Positions 25,223 to 33,295 of a DNA stretch of 64,000 nucleotides are shown here, piece by piece. Positions within the stretch are counted from its first letter, which is position 1; each line of letters starts with the position of its first letter. A program made the position numbers and the translations under genes. Below the pieces are notes generated by a model. The model was not told where the DNA came from. It was given only the letters and a program-made list of their open reading frames with translations, and ran no database searches. The stretch comes from Novosphingobium sp. FSW06-99. Its GTDB lineage: Bacteria; Pseudomonadota; Alphaproteobacteria; Sphingomonadales; Sphingomonadaceae. The DNA is taken from assembly GCF_001519065.1 (NCBI RefSeq), contig NZ_KQ954253.1, positions 110,158 to 174,157 of the forward strand, given 5' to 3'.

Positions 25223-26926
25223 ATGCTGCTGCCCCTGCTCGCCGCCGCGCTTACGGTGCCCGCGCCCATCGCCACCGGCGACCAAAACCCGCGCACCGAT
25301 ACCCACGGCCAGGCCCCGGCCTCGATCGCGGTGCATATCGCGGTCGATGCCGCGCAGGATCAGGGACCGGTTGTGCCGATATGGCGATTTTTCGGGGCTG
25401 ACGAGCCCAATTACGCGACGATGAAAGACGGGCGCCAGACGCTTGCCGCGCTGGGCGCGCTGGCACCCGATCAGGTCTATTTCCGGGCGCACAACCTGCT
25501 GACATCCGGCGATGGCACGCCTGCGCTGAAATGGGGATCGACCAACGCCTATACCGAAGATGCGCAGGGCCATCCGGTCTATGACTGGACCATCGTCGAT
25601 CGCATTTTCGACACCTATCGCGCCCGTGGTGTGAAGCCCTACGTCGAAGTCGGGTTCATGCCGGAGGCGCTGTCGCGCCAACCGCAACCCTATCAGCACG
25701 ATTTTCGCCCCGGCAGTGGAGCGTTGCGGACCGGATGGGCCTTCCCGCCCAAAGACTATGCCAAATGGAGCGAACTGGTGTTCCGGTGGGTATCGCATCT
25801 GGTCCAGCGCTATGGCGCGGACGACGTGCGAAGCTGGTATTTCGAGACCTGGAACGAGGCCAATCTGCCGCAATACTATTGGGGCGGGACCGAGCGCGAA
25901 TTTTATGCCCTGCATGATGCGACCGTTGCCGCGGTGCGCCGGGCATTGCCCGACGCGCGTGTGGGTGGTCCCGATTTTGCCGGCACCGGTGACGACAGTC
26001 TTGGCCGATTTCTGGAACACGTCCGGTTGACCCATACGCCCGACGATTTCATTTCGTTTCACGCCAAGGGCGCCCCTGCGTTCATTCCCGACGACGGTGA
26101 TCCGGCGCGCGGCCATGTCCGTATGGGCATTGCCACCCACCTTGCAGTCGCCGACCATGCATTCGCCCAGATCGCGGCCGACCCTGCGTTGCACGGGCTG
26201 CCGGTCGTCATCGGCGAATCCGATCCCGAAGGCTGTGCCGCATGCCAGGGCCCGGCCAATGCCTATCGCAACGGCACTGTCTATTCCAGCTATACGGCGG
26301 CGGTGTTCCCCCGGTTGCAGGCGCTCGCCCGTCAGCGCGGGGTCAATCTGGATGGCGTGCTGACCTGGGCCTTCGAATACGAGGACCAGCCCTATTTTGC
26401 AGGGTTCCGCCAGTTGACCTCGGCCGGGATCGACTTGCCGGTGCTCAATGTCTTTCGCCTGTTTTCCAGAATGAGCGGCCGGCAGATTGCCGCCCGATCC
26501 GATCACCAGATCGCGCTGGGTGACATAGTGGCGCACGGGGTGCGCGGCCCGGCCGACATCGGAAGTGTCGCAACACTCGACAAGGGCAAACTGGCGATCC
26601 TGGTGTGGCATTATCACGATGATGATCTGCCCGGCCCCGGTGCCACGGTGCAAATCGACATCGCGGGCCTGCCCGCCGCATTCGCCCACGCGGGACGGAT
26701 GACGCATTATCAGATCGATGGCGATCATGCGAACAGCTATGCCGCGTGGCTGGCGATGGGATCGCCCCTGGCCCCCAGCGACGCACAACGGGCAAGCATC
26801 ATGGAGCATGCGCGCCTGGTACCCCTGCCGGATCGGGACGCCGAGATCGCCGAACATGACGGCGCCCGCCGGATTTCCTTTGTGTTGCCGCGTCAGGGCG
26901 TTGCGCTGTTCATCCTGCAGCCCTGA
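25223..26926 (+). CDS. Secreted glycoside hydrolase family 39 (beta-xylosidase-like)
   Basis: A GH39 retaining hydrolase of about 567 residues; characterised members are mostly beta-xylosidases, removing xylose from xylo-oligosaccharides. The catalytic barrel shows the acid/base motif YFETWNEANLPQYYWGG and the nucleophile motif LPVVIGESDPEGC, followed by the beta-sandwich and accessory domain. The N-terminus MLLPLLAAALTVPAPIATG is a signal peptide; an in-frame ATG at 25160 would place 21 extra hydrophilic residues before it and is less likely. It follows the reductase gene by about 97 bp and is probably the last gene of the MFS/dehydratase operon. Periplasmic or outer-membrane location is expected. 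Confidence 0.87.
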   Translation: MLLPLLAAALTVPAPIATGDQNPRTDTHGQAPASIAVHIAVDAAQDQGPVVPIWRFFGADEPNYATMKDGRQTLAALGALAPDQVYFRAHNLLTSGDGTPALKWGSTNAYTEDAQGHPVYDWTIVDRIFDTYRARGVKPYVEVGFMPEALSRQPQPYQHDFRPGSGALRTGWAFPPKDYAKWSELVFRWVSHLVQRYGADDVRSWYFETWNEANLPQYYWGGTEREFYALHDATVAAVRRALPDARVGGPDFAGTGDDSLGRFLEHVRLTHTPDDFISFHAKGAPAFIPDDGDPARGHVRMGIATHLAVADHAFAQIAADPALHGLPVVIGESDPEGCAACQGPANAYRNGTVYSSYTAAVFPRLQALARQRGVNLDGVLTWAFEYEDQPYFAGFRQLTSAGIDLPVLNVFRLFSRMSGRQIAARSDHQIALGDIVAHGVRGPADIGSVATLDKGKLAILVWHYHDDDLPGPGATVQIDIAGLPAAFAHAGRMTHYQIDGDHANSYAAWLAMGSPLAPSDAQRASIMEHARLVPLPDRDAEIAEHDGARRISFVLPRQGVALFILQP

Positions 26927-27069
26927 GCGGGCGACGGCATGTGCGGACAGCCGGTCACGGTCGTTTGAGATACCCCATCATTCATCAGACTTTTTTGTAT
27001 CGGACCCGGTCGAGAGACAAAATTCCCCCTTGCGTCGGCAGGCGCAATCGTCGATTGCTGTCAGGTGAA

Positions 27070-27081
27070 GTTAGCGCTATC
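27070..27081. promoter_or_regulatory. LacI-type operator candidate upstream of the GH43-xylB-xylA operon
   Basis: GTTAGCGCTATC, with the perfect 8-bp palindrome TAGCGCTA at 27072-27079, lies 79 bp upstream of the GH43 start in a 233-bp gap. It matches the sites at 19098 and 56197 at 11 of 12 positions. This is where a xylose-responsive LacI-type repressor would be expected to act. Confidence 0.65.
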
Positions 27082-27159
27082 ACCGGCATGGCCTGGACGG
27101 CGAAGCGACACGACAGGCAAGTGATAAGACGAACACGTGATAAGACGAGGGTGTCGAGG

Positions 27160-28248
27160 ATGAAGGCGGGATTGCTCTTTGTGTGCGCGGCGGGCGCGCT
27201 TTGCGGCGATGTGGCCGTGGCCCAGAACACGGCCGGCGCACCGCCCAGCGCATTTCGCGATCAGCCGCTGGTCACCAGCATCTATACCGCCGATCCTTCG
27301 GCGCATGTGTTCGGTGGCAAGATCTATGTCTATCCCTCGCACGACGTGCCCACCGCCACGCCCGACGATGATCTGGGCAACGAATATGCCATGCATGATT
27401 ACCGCGTACTGCGCATTGACCGGATCGGCGGCAAAGTTACGGTTGGCGGTGTTGCGCTCGATGTAAAGGATGTGCCCTGGGCGTCAAAGCAGGTGTGGGC
27501 ACCCGATGCGGCCTATCGCAACGGCACCTATTACCTCTATTTCCCGGCGCGCGACAAACACCTCGACAAGAACGGCTTGGGCACGTTCCGCATTGGTGTT
27601 GCCACCTCGAAAAATCCGATGGGGCCGTTCAAGGCCGAGCCCAAACCGATTGCCGGCAGTTTCTCGATGGACCCGGCGGTGTTCACCGACACCGATGGTC
27701 AGACTTATATGTATTTCGGCGGCATCTGGGGCGGTCAGTTGCAACGCTGGGCCACAGGCCATTTCGACCCCAACGGATCGGATACCGATTTGTTGCAGGA
27801 CAACCAGCCCGCACTGTCGGGCAAAGTTGTCCGCATGGGCGCCGACATGAAGAGCTTTGCCGAAAAGCCGCGCGACGCAATCATTCTGGATGAAAACGGC
27901 AAGCCGGTGCTTGGCGGGGATCATGAACGACGTTTCTTTGAAGCATCGTGGATGTTCAAGCGCAAGGGAACGTATTATTATACCTATTCGACCGGTGACA
28001 CGCATTTCCTGAATTATGCCACCGGTACCAGCCCCTATGGCCCGTTCACCTATCGTGGCCACATCCTGAAGCCCGTGCAGGGCTGGACCACGCACCAGTC
28101 GATCGTGCGCGCCCAGGGCAAGTGGTGGCTGTTCTATGCCGACACCCAGCTTTCCAACCGCAATCACTTGCGCAACGTCAAGATGACCGAGCTGACCTTC
28201 AACGCCGATGGCACGATCCAGACCATCGATCCGATGAAGGCGCATTGA
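27160..28248 (+). CDS. Secreted glycoside hydrolase family 43 (xylosidase/arabinofuranosidase-like)
   Basis: A 362-residue five-bladed-propeller GH43 enzyme, inverting, acting on beta-xylosides or alpha-L-arabinofuranosides. Signal peptide MKAGLLFVCAAGALCGDVAVAQ. Catalytic residues can be placed: the base Asp in SIYTADPSAHVFGG, the pKa-tuning Asp in GSFSMDPAVFTDTDG and the acid Glu in RRFFEASWMFKRKGTYYYTYS. The open frame continues upstream to 26941, but the ATG at 27160 follows GTGTCGAGG and begins the signal peptide. It is first in an operon with xylB and xylA (4-bp gap to xylB), so releasing pentoses and metabolising xylose are co-expressed. Confidence 0.9.
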   Translation: MKAGLLFVCAAGALCGDVAVAQNTAGAPPSAFRDQPLVTSIYTADPSAHVFGGKIYVYPSHDVPTATPDDDLGNEYAMHDYRVLRIDRIGGKVTVGGVALDVKDVPWASKQVWAPDAAYRNGTYYLYFPARDKHLDKNGLGTFRIGVATSKNPMGPFKAEPKPIAGSFSMDPAVFTDTDGQTYMYFGGIWGGQLQRWATGHFDPNGSDTDLLQDNQPALSGKVVRMGADMKSFAEKPRDAIILDENGKPVLGGDHERRFFEASWMFKRKGTYYYTYSTGDTHFLNYATGTSPYGPFTYRGHILKPVQGWTTHQSIVRAQGKWWLFYADTQLSNRNHLRNVKMTELTFNADGTIQTIDPMKAH

Positions 28249-28252
28249 GGCG

Positions 28253-29707
28253 ATGTTCCTGGGAATCGATGTAGGCACAAGCGGTGTCAAGGCGGTCATC
28301 ACCTCGAACGATGGCCATGTCGTGGCGCAATGCAGCGCCGCGCTGTCGGTGTCGCGACCGCATGATCTGTGGTCCGAACAGGCGGCGGATGATTGGGTAG
28401 AGGCCACCCACCACGCGGTTCTGGGGCTGGATGCCCACCTTCGCCGTGCGGTTTCCGGCGTGGGCCTGGCCGGGCAGATGCATGGCGCAACTTTGTTGGG
28501 CGACGATGATCGTCCACTGCGCCCGGCGATCCTGTGGAACGACGGACGCAGCCATGCGCAATGCGCCGCGCTCGAAACGGCCGAGCCAGCCACCCGTGCG
28601 ATCACCGGCAATATCGCGATGCCCGGCTTTACCGCGCCCAAATTGCTGTGGGTGCGCGACAACGAGCCAGAGGTGTTTGCCGCGATCCGCACGGTGCTGT
28701 TGCCAAAGGATTATGTGCGCCTGGCGCTGACCGGCGACAAGGCCTCCGACATGTCGGACAGCGCGGGCACGCTGTGGCTCGATGTTGCGGCGCGCGCCTG
28801 GTCACCGGCGATGCTGGCGGCCACCGGGCTGGACGTCGCGCAGATGCCCCGGCTTTACGAAGGCCCCGAAGTGACGGGCACTCTGCTGCCCGCGATCGCC
28901 AGCCGCTGGGGCATGGAACGCGTGCCGGTGGTGGCGGGCGCGGGCGACAACGCCGCCGGTGCGTTGGGGGTTGGCGTGACCGGCGAAGGCCAGGGCATGT
29001 TGTCGCTGGGCACCTCTGGCGTGATCTTTGTGGCGGGCAATGCGTTCCGCCCCAATCCGGCACGTGCGGTGCATGCGTTCTGCCACGCCCTGCCGGGGAT
29101 GTGGCACCAGATGAGCGTCCACTTGTCGGCCGCATCGTGCATCGATTGGGCCGCCGCGGTGTGCCAGGTGCCGGGCCCGGCCGAATTCTTCGCGCTGGCC
29201 GAAAGCGCCGGGCCGGTGGCCGGGCCGGAACTGTTCCTGCCCTATCTGTCGGGCGAGCGCACGCCGCACAACGATCCCCATGTGCGCGCCGCGTTCCTGG
29301 GCATGAGCAACGAGACAACCACGCGCCAGCTTGCCGCGGCGGTTCTGGAAGGCGTGGCATTCGCCCATGCCGACGGCATCGCGGCGCTGCGCGAAGCCGG
29401 CACGCAGATCGACGAACTGGCAGTAATCGGTGGCGGATCGCGCTCGCTGCACTGGGGGCACATCCTGTCGAGCGCGCTTGGCGTACGCCTGCTCTATCTC
29501 GAAGGCGGGGAAATCGGGCCCGCGCTTGGCGCGGCGCATCTGGCCCGCATGGGCGTGACCGGCGGCAATGCGCGCGACGTGTGCATCAGACCGGCGGTGC
29601 GCGCCACGCTCGAACCCGACCCCGTACTGGCCGCCAGACTTGCCCCCAAACAGGAACGGTTCCGGCGTGCCTATCAGGCATTGCAACACACCCAGGAGAT
29701 CCATTGA
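28253..29707 (+). CDS. xylB: Xylulokinase
   Basis: A 484-residue FGGY-family kinase that phosphorylates D-xylulose to xylulose 5-phosphate for the pentose phosphate pathway. Family motifs: [15 protein letters not shown] at the N-terminus, [61 protein letters not shown] and [20 protein letters not shown]. The AGQMHG and SDMSDSAGT segments are specific to xylulokinases within the family. It sits directly before xylA, the standard pairing, and after a GH43 gene. Length is normal. Cytoplasmic. Confidence 0.96.
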   Translation: MFLGIDVGTSGVKAVITSNDGHVVAQCSAALSVSRPHDLWSEQAADDWVEATHHAVLGLDAHLRRAVSGVGLAGQMHGATLLGDDDRPLRPAILWNDGRSHAQCAALETAEPATRAITGNIAMPGFTAPKLLWVRDNEPEVFAAIRTVLLPKDYVRLALTGDKASDMSDSAGTLWLDVAARAWSPAMLAATGLDVAQMPRLYEGPEVTGTLLPAIASRWGMERVPVVAGAGDNAAGALGVGVTGEGQGMLSLGTSGVIFVAGNAFRPNPARAVHAFCHALPGMWHQMSVHLSAASCIDWAAAVCQVPGPAEFFALAESAGPVAGPELFLPYLSGERTPHNDPHVRAAFLGMSNETTTRQLAAAVLEGVAFAHADGIAALREAGTQIDELAVIGGGSRSLHWGHILSSALGVRLLYLEGGEIGPALGAAHLARMGVTGGNARDVCIRPAVRATLEPDPVLAARLAPKQERFRRAYQALQHTQEIH

Positions 29708-29709
29708 TC

Positions 29710-31017
29710 ATGTCTGCTGATTATTTCGCCGAATTCGAAACCGTCCGCTATCAGGGTCCGGAGGCGACCAGCGACCTGGCCTATCGCTGGTACGACAAGG
29801 ACCGCGTGGTGTTCGGCAAGCGCATGGAAGATTACCTGCGCTTTGCGGTGTGTTTCTGGCACACGTTCTGCTGGCCCGGCAGCGATGTGTTCGGCGCCGG
29901 TACGTTTGAGCGCCCGTGGCTGTTGATTCCGCAGGACGAAACCGCCGCGCGTGCCAAGCGCGAGGCCGCGCTGTCGTTTGTCGAAAAGCTCGATCTGCCG
30001 TTCTATTGTTTTCACGATGTCGACGTGATGGCGCCGGCCGACAGCATCGGCGATTTCCGCAAGAGCTTTGCCCGCGCCGTCGATCATCTGGAGGAATTGC
30101 AGGCCCGCCACAAGCGCAAGCTGCTGTGGGGCACCGCCAACCTGTTTGGCCACCCGCGCTATATGGCAGGCGCCGCCACCAGCCCGTTCCCCGAAGTCTA
30201 TGCCTGGGCCGCCAGCCAGGTACGCGATGCGCTGGAGGCAACGCACCGTCTGGGTGGTGAAAACTATGTGTTGTGGGGCGGCCGCGAAGGCTATGACACC
30301 ATTCTCAACACCGATCTGGCGGTCGAACAGGAAAATTTCGGACGGTTCCTGTCGCTGGTGGTCGAACACAAGCACAAGATCGGCTTTACCGGCACGATCC
30401 TGATCGAACCCAAGCCGCACGAACCGACCAAGCACCAGTATGATTTCGACACCCAGTCGGTCTATGCCTTTCTCAAGCGGTTCGGGCTTGAAGGCGAAGT
30501 GCGCGTCAATATCGAGGCCAACCACGCCACTCTGTCGGGCCACACGTTCGAACACGAGATTGCCATGGCGCGTGCGCTGGGCATTTTCGGGTCGATCGAC
30601 GCCAACCGGGGCGATCCGCAGAACGGCTGGGACACCGACCAGTTCCCCAATTCAGTGGAAGAACTGACCCTGGCGTTGATCGAAATCGAACGCGCGGGCG
30701 GGTTCACCACCGGCGGCTTCAATTTCGATGCAAAAGTGCGCCGTCAGTCGACCGATGCGGCCGACTTGTTCCACGGCCATATCGGCGGGGTCGATGTGGT
30801 CGCCCATGCGCTGCTGCGCGCCGAAGCGATCATCAAGGATGGTCAACTCGATGCGTTTCGCAGCCAGCGCTATGCCGGTTGGCAGGCCGACCTCGGCCAG
30901 AAAATCCGCACCAGCGATCTTGCCGCGATCGCCGATCTGGCGGTGGCCGAAGACCTGGCTCCAAAAGCGGCGTCCGGGCGCCAGGAATGGCTGGAAAATC
31001 TGATCAACCGGTTCTGA
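29710..31017 (+). CDS. xylA: Xylose isomerase
   Basis: A 435-residue TIM-barrel isomerase converting D-xylose to D-xylulose with two divalent metals. Start [17 protein letters not shown], preceded by AGGAG. Signature segments: [30 protein letters not shown] with the catalytic histidine, [56 protein letters not shown] and [19 protein letters not shown], covering all metal ligands. It follows xylB by 2 bp. The organism therefore has the phosphorylating xylose route, while its arabinose genes (38199-44663) are of the oxidative type. The same frame is open for nearly 400 codons upstream across xylB, which is a by-product of GC-rich codon use. Confidence 0.97.
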   Translation: MSADYFAEFETVRYQGPEATSDLAYRWYDKDRVVFGKRMEDYLRFAVCFWHTFCWPGSDVFGAGTFERPWLLIPQDETAARAKREAALSFVEKLDLPFYCFHDVDVMAPADSIGDFRKSFARAVDHLEELQARHKRKLLWGTANLFGHPRYMAGAATSPFPEVYAWAASQVRDALEATHRLGGENYVLWGGREGYDTILNTDLAVEQENFGRFLSLVVEHKHKIGFTGTILIEPKPHEPTKHQYDFDTQSVYAFLKRFGLEGEVRVNIEANHATLSGHTFEHEIAMARALGIFGSIDANRGDPQNGWDTDQFPNSVEELTLALIEIERAGGFTTGGFNFDAKVRRQSTDAADLFHGHIGGVDVVAHALLRAEAIIKDGQLDAFRSQRYAGWQADLGQKIRTSDLAAIADLAVAEDLAPKAASGRQEWLENLINRF

Positions 31018-31103
31018 TCATGCCGATCGGCGGCAGGCCACGGATCGCGTCGCCTGCCGCCGAAGCGGGAAGGCGGAGTTGTGTTTCCTGGAGGGGATCT
31101 ATC

Positions 31104-31802
31104 GTGACAATCCTGCCATCACGGCTGGCCGGCGCACTTGCCGCCACCACATTTGCGATCGGGATCGCGCAAGGCGCACATGCCCAGCCGATCGCAGACC
31201 TGTCGCCCTATTTCACGCCTGCGACCAACGCTGTCGCCACGCCCGACGAGGATGGCTTCATTCGCCGCTGGCTGGTGCTGGAGCCGATCGCCAAGCCCAA
31301 CCGCACAAACCAGGGTTTCACCCGGGACTATGTGCGCAATGCCTTGGCCACCGCCCTGCCCGACGGGCTGGACAGGACATTGCCGCGCGATGGCCAGACC
31401 ATCCATCAAAACGGCGCCGCGTTACAGTGGCATGCGCTCGATGCCAGCCTGTTCGATGTCAAACTGTTCAACGTTGCCCAGAGCCTGGGCAAGCCGACAT
31501 ATGGCGTCATCTTCTGGGTGACCACGGTGATCAATGCCGACCACGACATTGCCGATGCCCATCTGGCGGTCGGGTCGAATTCGGCGTCGATCTGGTGGTT
31601 CAACGGGGTCGAGACCTCCGGTCTGTATGGCGACCGGCGCATGGTGATGGACGATGTCGTCTCGCCGCGCGTGACCTTGCGCAAAGGCCGCAATGTGCTG
31701 CGCGGGGCAGTGATCAATGGTCCCGGGCTCAGCGATTTCTGCGTCAGGTTTGTCGATGATGCCGGTGTTCCGATCAAGGCACTGACAATTACGGCGCGCT
31801 GA
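31104..31802 (+). CDS. Secreted beta-rich protein of unknown function in the xylose operon
   Basis: A 232-residue exported protein. It starts with GTG at 31104, ten bases behind a strong GGAGGGG site; no ATG fits the signal peptide (TILPSRLAGALAATTFAIGIAQGAHAQ). The mature part begins PIADLSPYFTPATN and continues FIRRWLVLEPIAKPNRTNQGFTRDYVRNALA, WHALDASLFDVKLFN, SNSASIWWFNGVETSGLYGDRRMVMDD and GRNVLRGAVINGPGLSDFCV. The alternating strand pattern and the WWFNG segment look like a carbohydrate-binding beta-sandwich; no catalytic triad or hydrolase motif is visible. From memory, similar text occurs as an accessory domain joined to acetyl-xylan esterases in Bacteroidota; I could not verify this. 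It lies between xylA and a GH43 gene. Confidence 0.7.
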   Translation: MTILPSRLAGALAATTFAIGIAQGAHAQPIADLSPYFTPATNAVATPDEDGFIRRWLVLEPIAKPNRTNQGFTRDYVRNALATALPDGLDRTLPRDGQTIHQNGAALQWHALDASLFDVKLFNVAQSLGKPTYGVIFWVTTVINADHDIADAHLAVGSNSASIWWFNGVETSGLYGDRRMVMDDVVSPRVTLRKGRNVLRGAVINGPGLSDFCVRFVDDAGVPIKALTITAR

Positions 31803-31849
31803 CCTGCCCCCTTTTTCTGCCAGCATCGATTTCATTGAGAGGCGTGATC

Positions 31850-33295
31850 ATGAAGGCATTCCTGCCCGCACTCGGCCTTGCCGCAGCCCTGATGTCCGGT
31901 CCCGCCCGTGCGGGTGATCAACTGGCGGGCGAACCCTATATCCACGACCCGTCGACAATCACGTTCTCGGATGGCGCCTATTACACGTTCGGCACCGGCA
32001 AGGGCGGGCTGGTATCGAAGGACGGCTGGACCTGGCATCGCGGCGGCGAGCGTCCGGGCGGCGGTGTGGCGCCAGACGTGATCAAGATCGGCGATCGTTA
32101 TTATGTTGCCTATGCGGTGGGCGGCGGCGGCATGAACGGCGGCCATGCCAGCAATGTGCGGATCATGTGGACCCATTCGCTGGACCCGGCCTCACCCGAT
32201 TTCGGCTATCACGATGTGGGCACCGTAGCATCGAGCGACGGGACCGAGGATTGCGACGCGATCGACCCGGCCTTTCTCTATGTCAAAGGCCACTGGTGGC
32301 TGAGCTATGGCACCTATTTCGGCTATATCCGCATGGTCGAGCTTGATCCGGCGACGGGGCAGCGACTGGCCGGCAACACACCGGTCAACATCGCCATCGA
32401 TCTGGAAGCCACCGCGCTGATGTACCGCGACGGATGGTATTATCTGCTGGGCACGCAAGGCACCTGCTGCGACGGGCCGAATTCGACCTACAACATCCGC
32501 GTCGGCCGTTCGCGCGATCCGCTCGGCCCCTATGTCGACAATTTCGGGGTTCCCATGCTCAAGGGCGGGGGCAAACTGGTGTGGGGCGCCCATGGCCGGG
32601 GCTATGGCGCCGGGCATTTCGGCCTGGTCGATCTGGGCGACGGGGTGCAGAAATTCTCGTTCCACTATGAATCCGACATGGACCGTTCGGGTCGCAGCGT
32701 GCTGGCGATCCAGCCGCTGCTGTGGAACGATGGATGGCCGGTGGGCAGCGAAAACCTGCGCCCCGGCACCTACGAGATCCAGTCCGAACGCGGCGGTGCG
32801 CTGGAACTGGCGGTCGATGCGCCCCGTTTGCCGTTCGATTGGCGTCGGAGCGGCTTCATGGCGCCCGATGGCCCGGTTGCCCACCTGCCCGACCAGACGC
32901 TGGCGGAAAACCAGGCAAGCTGGCCCGCCGGGCCGATCGCAGTCGACATGGGCGCCTATATGGTGCGGCCGCACCAGCATTGGACGATCACCCCGGTCGA
33001 TGGCGCGGGCGGCTATTTCGGCACGCCCTATGTCAAGATCACCGTGGCCGGGACCGACCGCGCGCTGGCCACCACCGCGCAGGGCGAAATCACCACGGTA
33101 CCGGCATTTACCGGCGCGCCCGACCAATTGTGGCGGCTCGACCAGTTGACCGATGGCACTTATCGCATCGTGCCGCGCGCGATGCCTGCCGAGGTTACGC
33201 CCCTCGCCCTGACCGCGGTTGGCCGCAGCACGGTACGGCTGGCGCGCTTCAATCCCGACAGCGCCGCCGCACGCTGGACCGTCCATCTGCCATGA
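31850..33295 (+). CDS. Secreted glycoside hydrolase family 43 (arabinanase/arabinofuranosidase-like) with C-terminal accessory domain
   Basis: A 481-residue GH43 enzyme, distant from the first GH43 here and closer to the endo-arabinanase/exo-arabinofuranosidase branch. Signal peptide MKAFLPALGLAAALMSGPARAG. Catalytic positions: base Asp in PYIHDPSTITFSDGAYYTFG, Asp in DCDAIDPAFLYVKGHWWLSYG, acid Glu in AIDLEATALMYRDGWYYLLG. The propeller ends near residue 300; the remaining part (QHWTITPVDGAGGYFGTPYVKI ... PDQLWRLDQLTDGTYRIVPRA) resembles a ricin-type sugar-binding trefoil. The stop overlaps the GH31 start by 4 nt (ATGA). It probably removes or cuts arabinose-containing side chains. Confidence 0.86.
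   Translation: MKAFLPALGLAAALMSGPARAGDQLAGEPYIHDPSTITFSDGAYYTFGTGKGGLVSKDGWTWHRGGERPGGGVAPDVIKIGDRYYVAYAVGGGGMNGGHASNVRIMWTHSLDPASPDFGYHDVGTVASSDGTEDCDAIDPAFLYVKGHWWLSYGTYFGYIRMVELDPATGQRLAGNTPVNIAIDLEATALMYRDGWYYLLGTQGTCCDGPNSTYNIRVGRSRDPLGPYVDNFGVPMLKGGGKLVWGAHGRGYGAGHFGLVDLGDGVQKFSFHYESDMDRSGRSVLAIQPLLWNDGWPVGSENLRPGTYEIQSERGGALELAVDAPRLPFDWRRSGFMAPDGPVAHLPDQTLAENQASWPAGPIAVDMGAYMVRPHQHWTITPVDGAGGYFGTPYVKITVAGTDRALATTAQGEITTVPAFTGAPDQLWRLDQLTDGTYRIVPRAMPAEVTPLALTAVGRSTVRLARFNPDSAAARWTVHLP

Noticed and set aside
24797..26857. A 686-codon open frame antisense to the reductase and GH39 genes
   Set aside because: No recognisable domain, and both sense genes have clear catalytic motifs.
26941..27159. 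Upstream in-frame extension of the first GH43 gene
   Set aside because: It crosses the LacI-type operator and would hide the signal peptide; the ATG at 27160 is better.
28534..29709. An open frame of almost 400 codons reading into xylA from upstream
   Set aside because: It overlaps xylB completely in another frame, has arginine- and glycine-rich shadow composition, and xylA has its own ATG behind AGGAG.
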